From: an uncultured Sutterella sp.
Lineage (GTDB): Bacteria > Pseudomonadota > Gammaproteobacteria > Burkholderiales > Burkholderiaceae_F
Direction of reading: 5' to 3'
Length of the DNA stretch: 11,987 nt
Assembly (NCBI GenBank): GCA_902477615.1
Contig: CABSHY010000018.1
Span: 1 to 11,987, forward strand
Part shown: piece by piece, positions 5,404 through 11,987 of the stretch
How the letters are laid out: every line of letters starts with the position of its first letter
Position numbering within the stretch: the stretch's first letter is position 1
Made by a program: the position numbers and the translations under genes
Notes under the pieces: model-generated
Databases searched by the model: none
Seen by the model: only the letters and a program-made list of their open reading frames with translations
Told to the model about the DNA's origin: nothing

Positions 5404-7554
5404 ATGAATCTCCCTAGCAAACCGACGCGCCTTGGGGCAAGCATCGCCTGCGCGCTATTGTCTTTGGCCTCTCAAACGCAAGCTGGCTCCTCTCTGCTTG
5501 ACGAGGATATTCAACTTCAAGACAGCTACGTTCGTCCCGACTACGTTGAGATTGAGCGTTTGCGTAACACCAAAGAAATCATCGTGATCCCGAAAGAGGA
5601 AATCCAACAAAAGGGCAAACGCACGATTTCGGATGTCTTGAGCACCCAAACCATGGTCAACGTCAATTCCACCGGCATGGGCAACATTGATATTCGTGGA
5701 CAAGGCGCAGACCAAGCCACGCGTAACCTTCAAGTGCTCTTAGACGGCGCACCGATCACGACTTTGGTGAATCACCCCAATCACACCAACTACGACGTGG
5801 TACCGGTGGAGCAGTTGGAGCGCATTGAAATCATCCCAGGCGGTGGCAGTGTTTTGTATGGCTCTGGCGCCTCAGGGGGCGTTGTCAACATCACCTCGAA
5901 CCTTCGTGCCATGGCAGATCCCAAGTCTTCCGTTGCCGCAGAATATAACTCCAAGGGCTATCGCCTCAACGCCAACATTGGTGGCACCTTTAATGACAAC
6001 CGTTTTGCCTACGATATCGGTTACTCGCACTTAGATCGTGATCTTTACTTTGTGGACACGTATCGCAATTCCGATTACTACTCCGCAGGGCTTCGCTTTA
6101 ATCTCACCAAAGACCAAGCCATCACTTTGCGTTTAAGCCGTCTTGAGGAAGACTCTCAATACGTCGGTAACGTCAAACTATCGAAAGTCAAAGAAGAGGG
6201 CGAAGACTATCGCCCCGGTGACAAGACGATTACCATTGGACTCGATAGCGAAGGCCACAAGATCACCAAAACCGTTAAAGATTATCTGCAAGGCGACCGA
6301 AAGCTCGATACCGTGAATGTGAGTTACGTCAACGACATTTCCGATACGCTGCATTTCACGAGCGACATTTTCTATAACGACGGTTTTTACATCGGTGTAG
6401 ACGATGAAAATAAACGCATGGATCACGATGGGCACGGCGTGCGCTCTAAACTTGATTGGAATTCCGCAGACAACGCTTCGCTTTTAGTCGGGCTTGACTA
6501 CACGCGCCAAAAGGCCAATTTGGCTTACGACAACTATAAGCTCGTGAGCTATAAGAAGAAAACCTACAAAGTGCAGCCCTTGCACTACGACTATGACAAG
6601 GGAACGTATGCCCTTTTTGCCTTAAACACCGTCAAGTGGAACGACTTTGAATTCACGCAAGGGGCAAGACGCGAATTAACCAAGTGGCAATTTGATAAGG
6701 CCGACCTCACCGAGGGGTCTGCATCGGACACCTCCAACCGTTGGAATTCCGCCTTTGAATTGTCCGCCGCCTACAACTATCGCGACACCGGTCGCGTTTA
6801 TGCGCGCTACGAGCGTGGTTACACCGTACCCGATGGTATTCAAATTTCTGACTCCATTGCCACTTCGAGCGGCAAAGTTATGAGAACCACGAAAGCTGAA
6901 GACGAAATCTTCAATCTCTACGAATTGGGCTTAAGAGATCAGATCGGCATTTCTACTGTCAGTCTCACCGCTTGGTTATCGGAAACGAATAACCAAATGA
7001 ATCGGTTCTTACTCATGACCGATGACGGACTGACTCGCCAATCCATGAACTTATTGAAGTCTCGCCGTTGGGGCGCAGACCTTGCCCTCAGTCAAGACCT
7101 TGGCAAATTAACGCTCGAAGAGTCTTATTCCTACACAATGGGTAAAACGCGTTGCCGCAATGCCAAGGCTTGTCAATTCTTAGAAGAGAACAACATCTCC
7201 ATTGACTACGCCTCAAGTGGCTTACAAAAGGTGCCTAAGCACAAAGCGGCCTTCAAAGCCACGTATGACTTCACTGAGGATTTCTCGATTTCCACCCAAT
7301 ACGCACGCTTTGGTTCGTACAACAACTTCATGAAAAAAGGCGATAAAGAAGACGGCGGTGTCTTTCACTCTTACGGTTTATGGGACGCCTCCTTGCGCTG
7401 GAGTCCTCGCCGTTGGTTAGATCTCTACGCAGGCGTAACCAACATTACCAATGAAGAGTATTGGGAATACCAAAGCAATAGCGCCAGCGCCTATAGCACG
7501 GTCATTCCCGGAGCTTCACGCGCGTTCTTTATTGGACTTAAAGGCACGTACTAA
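5404..7554 (+). CDS. TonB-dependent outer-membrane receptor, right operon
   Basis: A 716-residue outer-membrane receptor. The signal peptide is 1-27 (cleavage TQA|GSS). The plug spans about 55-166 and includes IDIRGQG (95-101), LQVLLDGAPI (109-118) and SVLYGSGASGGVVNI (149-163); a beta-barrel ends in FFIGLKGTY. It is very different from the left receptor. There is no clear TonB box; DYVEIER (46-52) is the nearest candidate. The mature protein has only two cysteines, C584 and C590 (CRNAKAC), probably a disulfide-closed extracellular loop. Two plug histidines (H124, H127, in NHPNHTN) could be ligand contacts, which is speculation. The Shine-Dalgarno is poor (GAAATAAAA before ATG), but a signal peptide follows this start directly. 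Its own exbB-exbD-tonB set follows 35 bp downstream. Substrate unknown; the Fur-like site hints at iron. Confidence 0.93.
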   Translation: MNLPSKPTRLGASIACALLSLASQTQAGSSLLDEDIQLQDSYVRPDYVEIERLRNTKEIIVIPKEEIQQKGKRTISDVLSTQTMVNVNSTGMGNIDIRGQGADQATRNLQVLLDGAPITTLVNHPNHTNYDVVPVEQLERIEIIPGGGSVLYGSGASGGVVNITSNLRAMADPKSSVAAEYNSKGYRLNANIGGTFNDNRFAYDIGYSHLDRDLYFVDTYRNSDYYSAGLRFNLTKDQAITLRLSRLEEDSQYVGNVKLSKVKEEGEDYRPGDKTITIGLDSEGHKITKTVKDYLQGDRKLDTVNVSYVNDISDTLHFTSDIFYNDGFYIGVDDENKRMDHDGHGVRSKLDWNSADNASLLVGLDYTRQKANLAYDNYKLVSYKKKTYKVQPLHYDYDKGTYALFALNTVKWNDFEFTQGARRELTKWQFDKADLTEGSASDTSNRWNSAFELSAAYNYRDTGRVYARYERGYTVPDGIQISDSIATSSGKVMRTTKAEDEIFNLYELGLRDQIGISTVSLTAWLSETNNQMNRFLLMTDDGLTRQSMNLLKSRRWGADLALSQDLGKLTLEESYSYTMGKTRCRNAKACQFLEENNISIDYASSGLQKVPKHKAAFKATYDFTEDFSISTQYARFGSYNNFMKKGDKEDGGVFHSYGLWDASLRWSPRRWLDLYAGVTNITNEEYWEYQSNSASAYSTVIPGASRAFFIGLKGTY

Positions 7555-7589
7555 CCGAATCTTTTTTAACGATTAATGGGCTTACCGTA

Positions 7590-8195
7590 ATGACTCCCCT
7601 TCTTAACCTCTTTTTTGCCGGTGGCTACGTCATGTGGCCGATTCTTCTTGCTTCGATTATCACCGTGGCCATTGCTGTGGAACGTTACCGATTCTATAAA
7701 AAGTCTCGCAGTAACCTCATGGTTTTAAGAACGAAGCTGCCGTTACTGATGCACACGGGCAAAATCACCGAGGCCAAAGCCCTTTGCCAAAAGGCGGGGG
7801 GTCTCTTGGGTAACGCCTTGGCCGAAGTCATCGATAAAAATCACACTTCGATTAACATCGCTGACTATCTCGATGGGAGCTTAACGCAAGCCGCCTCGAA
7901 CATTCGGGCCAATTTAAATTACTTAAGTGCCATCGTGACCTTGTCGCCCCTATTGGGGCTTTTGGGCACCGTCACCGGCATGATCAATGCCTTTGATGTG
8001 TTATCCATCGCTGAAGGCCAACCTTTTGCCATCACCGGTGGCGTAGCTGAAGCCCTCATTGCCACAGCCTTTGGTTTATTTGTGGCCATCTTGGCACTCA
8101 TGGTGCATGTTTGGTTAAGTCAAATTGCCAATCAACTGATTACCGACATTGAAACCGGTGTGAACCATTTCTTAGCTTCTTGCAAAGGGAGCTAA
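7590..8195 (+). CDS. exbB: ExbB/MotA/TolQ-family proton channel subunit, right operon
   Basis: A 201-residue inner-membrane protein, the channel-forming stator of the second TonB motor. Membrane segments lie at about 11-29, 111-134 and 155-178. The hallmark LSPLLGLLGTVTGM surrounds P120, and T127 and T159 align with the channel threonines T148 and T181 of E. coli ExbB. The N-terminal periplasmic part is very short, as in MotA/TolQ-like ExbB proteins lacking the long E. coli N-terminus. The ATG follows the receptor stop by 35 bp with a weak ribosome site (TGGG), and no terminator is visible between them, so the genes are probably co-transcribed. exbD begins 3 bp after its stop. Similarity to the left-operon ExbB is mostly limited to the family core, so a recent local duplication is unlikely. 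Confidence 0.93.
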   Translation: MTPLLNLFFAGGYVMWPILLASIITVAIAVERYRFYKKSRSNLMVLRTKLPLLMHTGKITEAKALCQKAGGLLGNALAEVIDKNHTSINIADYLDGSLTQAASNIRANLNYLSAIVTLSPLLGLLGTVTGMINAFDVLSIAEGQPFAITGGVAEALIATAFGLFVAILALMVHVWLSQIANQLITDIETGVNHFLASCKGS

Positions 8196-8198
8196 TTC

Positions 8199-8603
8199 AT
8201 GCGTTTGCGCTCTTTGCACATCGAAGAAAAGCCCTCCATCATGATTGTCCCCATGATTGACATCATTTTCTTTCTCTTGGTGTTTTTCATGCTCTCGATG
8301 CTCACGATGGTCTCTCAAAAAACCATCGCTTTGCAGTTGCCTGCTGCAACGGTTGCCAAAGTGGATACGACAAAGACGGTTCCCGTCTCGGTTGACAAGA
8401 ACGGCGTCATTTACTTTGAGCGTGAAAAAATTTCCTTACCCGATCTTCAAAGTAGTTTAATCAGCGCCAAAGAGAAGTCTGAAAAAATCACCGTTGTTTT
8501 ACGAGGCGACGTGGATTCGTCCTATGGCGACGTTGTGACCGTGATGGATGCCATTCGTCATGCGGGCATTGACCGCATTTCCATTGCCACCGAGAGTCAG
8601 TAA
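8199..8603 (+). CDS. exbD: ExbD/TolR-family biopolymer transport protein, right operon (intact)
   Basis: A 134-residue single-pass inner-membrane protein that, with ExbB, converts proton flow into TonB motion. The short cytoplasmic N-terminus leads into IVPMIDIIFFLLVFFML, where D21 is the membrane Asp equivalent to D25 of E. coli ExbD. The periplasmic domain runs from about 45 to the end (VPVSVDKNGVIYF, VVLRGDVDSSYGDVVTVMDAIRHAGIDRISIAT). A good ribosome site, GGGAG, lies about 9 nt before the ATG, and the stop overlaps the tonB start as TAATG, so the genes are tightly coupled. It serves as an internal reference showing what the split left-operon exbD should look like: same length and domain order in one frame. 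Confidence 0.94.
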   Translation: MRLRSLHIEEKPSIMIVPMIDIIFFLLVFFMLSMLTMVSQKTIALQLPAATVAKVDTTKTVPVSVDKNGVIYFEREKISLPDLQSSLISAKEKSEKITVVLRGDVDSSYGDVVTVMDAIRHAGIDRISIATESQ

Positions 8604-9541
8604 TGGACAAAGAAGTTCAACCCCACTGGATTTCAGCCTACGGCGTCTCCATTGCGATTCACCTTGCGGTGATTCTGGGCGTTGTGGGCTTTACCACTCA
8701 GTCCCCTAGCGTCGGCGGTGACGGACTCATCAGTATCGATCTTGTTGGTAATGGCGGTGGCGACACGGGCGGTCAAAGTCAAGAACGTAAAGTCTCCCTA
8801 CCGGGTGACGGAGGGACCAATGGTGACAATCGTCGCCGAGGCCCCTCCGTCACCTCGGACTCTAAAGATGAATCCACAGACGTTCAAACAGACTCTGCAT
8901 CAAAGGCTTCAGAGAGCAAAGACACGCCCCTTGAGAAAACTTCTCAAGATTCGCCTGACAGTGTGAGTCTTTTATCATCGACAAAGAAAGCCTCTCAAAA
9001 GCCTCCCGTTAAATCCGCAAAAGCAACACAAAAAGAGAAGGCAACCTCGAGCGTCAAACCCGATAAAAAAGCTCTTGAAGAAACAAAACAAAAAGCTAAA
9101 AAGAGCGCTGGTGGCACCGGGGGCTATGCAGGTTCCGTCGGCACTCCCAGTCGTGAAGAGGGTAAAGTGATTTCAGGGCAAGGCACAGGGACCGGAGCGG
9201 GTACGGGTCAAGGCAATTACCTCTCAAACGGTGATGGCTCTTTTACCGCCATGAGTTCCAAAGGCTTGGACTATCAGATTCTTTATGAGCGTCCTGCCAA
9301 ATACCCCACTCGAGCCCGATCCATCGGTTACTCAAAAACCGTGAAAGTCACGGTGCGTTTTCTCATAGGCGTTGACGGCAAAGTGGAAAGTTCTGAAATT
9401 CTGACCAAAGACCTTCCCAACTTAGGATTTGAAGAAGCGGCTTTAACGTCCATTCATTCGATTGTCTTTAGGCCCATTAAAACGCCCGACAATAAGCCAC
9501 TCAAAGTGTGGTTTAAAAAGACCCTGATTTTCAAGCCCTAG
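8603..9541 (+). CDS. tonB: TonB energy transducer, right operon (Gly/Ser/Lys-type linker)
   Basis: A 312-residue TonB-family protein. The membrane segment (about 12-31) contains Ser16 and His20 in SIAIH, the same positions and spacing as the functionally important Ser16/His20 of E. coli TonB. The linker (about 33-225) is not the usual Pro-Lys/Pro-Glu rod. It is a low-complexity stretch with Gly-rich ends (VGNGGGDTGG, GTGTGAGTGQG) and a Ser/Lys/Asp-rich middle, roughly 190 residues long. The C-terminal domain (about 225-312) has YPTRARSIGYSKTVKV (from Y234) and IGVDGKVESSEIL, typical of TonB. The start overlaps the exbD stop. It presumably energises the receptor at the head of this operon; TolA is less likely given the partners. 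Confidence 0.9.
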   Translation: MDKEVQPHWISAYGVSIAIHLAVILGVVGFTTQSPSVGGDGLISIDLVGNGGGDTGGQSQERKVSLPGDGGTNGDNRRRGPSVTSDSKDESTDVQTDSASKASESKDTPLEKTSQDSPDSVSLLSSTKKASQKPPVKSAKATQKEKATSSVKPDKKALEETKQKAKKSAGGTGGYAGSVGTPSREEGKVISGQGTGTGAGTGQGNYLSNGDGSFTAMSSKGLDYQILYERPAKYPTRARSIGYSKTVKVTVRFLIGVDGKVESSEILTKDLPNLGFEEAALTSIHSIVFRPIKTPDNKPLKVWFKKTLIFKP

Positions 9542-9548
9542 AAACGGC

Positions 9549-9587
9549 AAGAGGATGATTTCAATCGAAACCATCCTCTTAAATTTT
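9549..9587 (+). terminator. Intrinsic terminator of the right receptor operon
   Basis: The 14-nt arms AAGAGGATGATTTC (9549-9562) and GAAACCATCCTCTT (9567-9580) pair at 13 of 14 positions around a 4-nt loop and are followed by AAATTTT. The T-run is short, so strength is uncertain. It begins 8 bp after the tonB stop and lies in the convergent gap with lptG. On the - strand no T-run follows the stem, so it is not clearly a terminator for lptFG. Confidence 0.7.
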
Positions 9588-9599
9588 GTGCGTATTGGT

Positions 9600-10739
9600 T
9601 TAACGCCTTTCAACCATCCACATACCGATCATGGCCAATATCAACATGATCACCGTGGGCACCAACGCCACAAGTAACGGTGGCCAAGTGTTGAGCATCC
9701 CAATATAGGAGAAGAGATTATTGACCGTGTAGAAAGCCAAACCGATCATAACACCGGCGAAAATCTTAATACTCACACCACCCGATCGAGTGTTCATGTA
9801 AGCAAAGGGCATCGCCAACGCAATCATCACCAAAATGGCTACCGGATAAAAGGCTTTATTCCAAAGCGAAATCTCATAGCGACCGGATTGCTGTTGCGTT
9901 TGCTGTAAGTGCGTGACGTAACTTGCCAACGCTCGCATGGACATGTTTTCAGGCTTGAGCATCATCACGCTAAAGATACTCGGGTCAATGCTCGTTTTTA
10001 ACATCATGCTCACAGGAGGCGAGACAATCACACGTTCATGAATGGGTGTGACCGACAAGTCATTGAGTTGAGGTAAATCCGTGTTGATGGCTTGCTTTAA
10101 AAGCCAGCCTTGATTGTGAACCCAATTGCCCGTTTGAGCTTCAACAATGCGGGTAAGGTTTTGCTTACTGTTAAAGTCATAAACTCGCCACGTTGTTGCT
10201 TCTTGATTAGGCGTCATCTTCTTAATATTGATGTAACGCACACTGCGCTCACCCGTGGGCGATTGCGTGACTTCACGCACCCAAGCCCCCGTATGAGAAC
10301 CACGAATGCCCATCGTACGGTTTTCAGCAAAGGCACGGTATTCTCGTGCGTAAACGTCTGATGACGGTGCAATGAATTCACCAAAGCCGTACGTCAGAAT
10401 CATCAAAATGAGGCCCGGAACCATCAAAATGCCAGCTAACCGAACAGGACTTAAGCCCGCCACTCGCAAAATCGTAAATTCAGAGCGTGCAGCCCATTGA
10501 CTCATCACAAAGACTGCGCCCAAAAGAGCGGCAATCGGCATCACTTCATAGATGCGCATAGGCAAACTTAAACCTGTGATGATAAATGCGTCCAATAAGG
10601 TATAGCCACGGCTACCGATGCGTCCTAATTGCCCCACTAAGTCAAAGAAGGCAAAAAGGGCCACCAAGGCAAGAAGCACAAAGCCCGTTGCCTGAAGAAT
10701 TTCTTTTGTTAAATGGCGAGTAATAACTTTCACTTTCAT
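9600..10739 (-). CDS. lptG: LptG, LPS export ABC transporter permease
   Basis: A 379-residue inner-membrane permease that, with LptF and the ATPase LptB, extracts lipopolysaccharide from the inner membrane and passes it to LptC/LptA. ATG 10739 (MKVKVITRHLTKEIL) is chosen because this is where LptG proteins normally begin, GGAG lies about 9 nt upstream, and the start is 2 bp after the lptF stop. The frame is open 28 codons further into lptF but that extension has no support. N-terminal helices lie at about 13-35 and 55-110, a periplasmic beta-jellyroll domain spans about 130-270, and three C-terminal helices include ALAMPFAYMNTRSGG. The C-terminus ends WMVERR. Family assignment is firm from topology, sequence and the adjacent lptF. 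Confidence 0.95.
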   Translation of the reverse strand: MKVKVITRHLTKEILQATGFVLLALVALFAFFDLVGQLGRIGSRGYTLLDAFIITGLSLPMRIYEVMPIAALLGAVFVMSQWAARSEFTILRVAGLSPVRLAGILMVPGLILMILTYGFGEFIAPSSDVYAREYRAFAENRTMGIRGSHTGAWVREVTQSPTGERSVRYINIKKMTPNQEATTWRVYDFNSKQNLTRIVEAQTGNWVHNQGWLLKQAINTDLPQLNDLSVTPIHERVIVSPPVSMMLKTSIDPSIFSVMMLKPENMSMRALASYVTHLQQTQQQSGRYEISLWNKAFYPVAILVMIALAMPFAYMNTRSGGVSIKIFAGVMIGLAFYTVNNLFSYIGMLNTWPPLLVALVPTVIMLILAMIGMWMVERR

Positions 10740-10741
10740 GA

Positions 10742-11854
10742 TTACTTTCTCCGCCAATAACTCGGATGTGCCCATTGAGGAATCCATCTTTGCATAACGG
10801 TTCGACGTGCAAAGAGCAAACACGCAAAGGCAAAGAACGCCCCATTGAGAACAATCAAGGCTGACGGCAACGACATCGTATCTTGTTCAACCAAAGTACG
10901 CGCCAAGCTGATGCCATTTAAATAAAGTACAAAGATTAAGAGCGCCACAATCATGTTTAAACTGCGTCCGGCACGAGGATTCGTGAAGGACAAGGGAATG
11001 GCAATCAAAATCAAATTAATCGCTGCCAGAGTCCATGAAATACGCCACAAAAGCTCTGCCTGAACCTCCTTATTGTCATAGCGAGCCAAAAGAAGCGGCA
11101 AAGGCGCAACATCAACACTTCGTATTTGGATAGACTGATCGGGTTTCACGTCCAAGCGCACGGCATAGGTATCAAAATCCGTAATACGGTATTCGGCAGA
11201 GCCTGCGGCCCCTTCATAGCGACGACCGTTTTCAAGATAAACGTAGCGATCGCCCGAAGCATTGACTTCAACGTGACCCGACTGAGCCACGACCACCATT
11301 TCTTTATCTTTATTGGTCTGCGTCAAGAACACATTTTTTACAGACAAACCGTCTTCAGCGACATCTTCGATAAAGAAGATCTGTTTGCCACCGGCAAGCT
11401 CAACAAAGCGCCCCGGCGTTAAACGATCCACGTCATCACGTTGAGAGTAGACCGCACGATTCATATCACTTTGACCTTCAGCCCAAGGTGAGATCACAAG
11501 CGATAAAGCGGCAATCAATAAAATGATGGGAGCGCTAAAGCGCAAGACCGGGCGAACCCAAGACAAAAGACTGATGCCACCGGAAGAAAACCAAACCACC
11601 ATCTCGCTTTCCAACCAACTGCGAGTCAAGGTCATCAAAACAGCAATGAACAAAGAAACAGAAAGTAAAGGGGCGAGGTTGGTTAAAGCCTGATAAACCA
11701 CCATCTCAACAACGGTACCACTGTCGATACGACCACCTGCTGCCATACCGAGAATACGAACCAACCCAATCGTTAAAACGATTGAGAAGATCACCGTAAA
11801 CACAGCACCTGCAGTGTTAGCGATTTCAGATATGAGTGCACGTCGAAAAATCAT
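10742..11854 (-). CDS. lptF: LptF, LPS export ABC transporter permease
   Basis: A 370-residue partner permease of LptG in the LptB2FG lipopolysaccharide extractor. It starts MIFRRALISEIANTAGAVF, typical of LptF. N-terminal membrane helices lie at about 13-36, 55-75 and 100-122, the periplasmic jellyroll domain at about 125-265 (including TPGRFVELAGGKQIFFIE), and the last three helices at about 270-355 with PLSFTNPRAGRS. Length is normal for the family. Its stop is 2 bp before lptG, so the two form an operon. The ribosome site is weak (TAGAGAAC before the ATG). It is a housekeeping gene with no visible link to the TonB systems apart from the envelope location. Confidence 0.96.
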   Translation of the reverse strand: MIFRRALISEIANTAGAVFTVIFSIVLTIGLVRILGMAAGGRIDSGTVVEMVVYQALTNLAPLLSVSLFIAVLMTLTRSWLESEMVVWFSSGGISLLSWVRPVLRFSAPIILLIAALSLVISPWAEGQSDMNRAVYSQRDDVDRLTPGRFVELAGGKQIFFIEDVAEDGLSVKNVFLTQTNKDKEMVVVAQSGHVEVNASGDRYVYLENGRRYEGAAGSAEYRITDFDTYAVRLDVKPDQSIQIRSVDVAPLPLLLARYDNKEVQAELLWRISWTLAAINLILIAIPLSFTNPRAGRSLNMIVALLIFVLYLNGISLARTLVEQDTMSLPSALIVLNGAFFAFACLLFARRTVMQRWIPQWAHPSYWRRK

Positions 11855-11987
11855 GCGTGTTCTCTAGAATAATTGAATACGTATTTTTAAAACCTAATCG
11901 GAAATTTTATATCACAGGCTCAAAAAATACCCTAATCAGAACGTCTAGTTACGAAAAAGCCCCGAAGTTTTCAGTTCTATGCGTTTG
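11855..11987. other. Intergenic region upstream of lptF (window edge)
   Basis: These 133 bp contain the putative lptF promoter and leader and no supportable gene. The far end has AAAAAGCCCCGAAG (11954-11967), which on the - strand reads as the second arm of a GC-rich hairpin followed by a T-run. Its matching arm would lie beyond the window. Confidence 0.5.
11906..11914 (-). promoter_or_regulatory. Candidate extended -10 promoter element of lptFG
   Basis: In the - strand sense the sequence is TGATATAAA, that is TGN followed by TATAAA, an extended -10 motif about 50 bp before the lptF start. No convincing -35 box lies at the proper distance (the region upstream is T-rich, TATTTTTTGAG), which is compatible with an extended -10 promoter. 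This was called from motif and position only. Confidence 0.4.

Noticed and set aside
10740..10823. Upstream extension of lptG by 28 codons into lptF
   Set aside because: The extra residues are hydrophilic and unlike LptG N-termini; the ATG at 10739 has a suitable Shine-Dalgarno and standard LptG start sequence.
11954..11967. Terminator on the minus strand at the right edge (GC-rich arm followed by a T-run)
   Set aside because: Only one arm is in the window and no pairing partner is found in the remaining 20 bases, so it cannot be supported.

Overview
The window looks like chromosomal DNA of a betaproteobacterium of moderate GC, most plausibly a Sutterella/Parasutterella-type member of Burkholderiales. 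The evidence is the C-terminal UvrA sequence, which carries the longer betaproteobacterial insert before Walker B (ARDDVTRRGYRAPKTLYILDEPT), together with a Gram-negative envelope gene set (LptF/LptG and TonB-dependent receptors). The taxon is inferred from recalled family sequences, not from a search.

Layout. At 3-869 (+) is the 3' end of uvrA, ending at a bidirectional terminator. At 935-5015 (-) is a receptor operon, read right to left: a TonB-dependent outer-membrane receptor, a 125-bp gap with two inverted repeats, exbB, an exbD split into two overlapping frames, and tonB. At 5016-5403 is an AT-rich divergent control region with a Fur-box-like site and several inverted or direct repeats. 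At 5404-9541 (+) is a second, mirror-image operon: a different TonB-dependent receptor, exbB, an intact exbD and tonB. A hairpin terminator follows. At 9600-11854 (-) is the lptF-lptG pair for lipopolysaccharide export, followed by its putative promoter at the right edge.

How it works together. Each receptor should bind a scarce nutrient complex at the outer membrane, such as an Fe-siderophore, heme or another metal chelate; the substrate cannot be read from sequence. Each receptor is followed by its own ExbB-ExbD proton-driven motor and TonB transducer. The two energiser sets are clearly diverged: the TonB proteins differ in transmembrane segment and linker type. The locus therefore looks like two independent, individually powered uptake systems placed back to back. 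No periplasmic binding protein, ABC importer, siderophore gene, sigma factor or anti-sigma gene is present in the window.

The points most worth a second look are the split exbD with a hairpin over the junction, the unusual TonB of the left operon, and the paired receptor-plus-private-TonB architecture. No RNA genes, insertion sequences, CRISPR arrays or prophage elements were seen.
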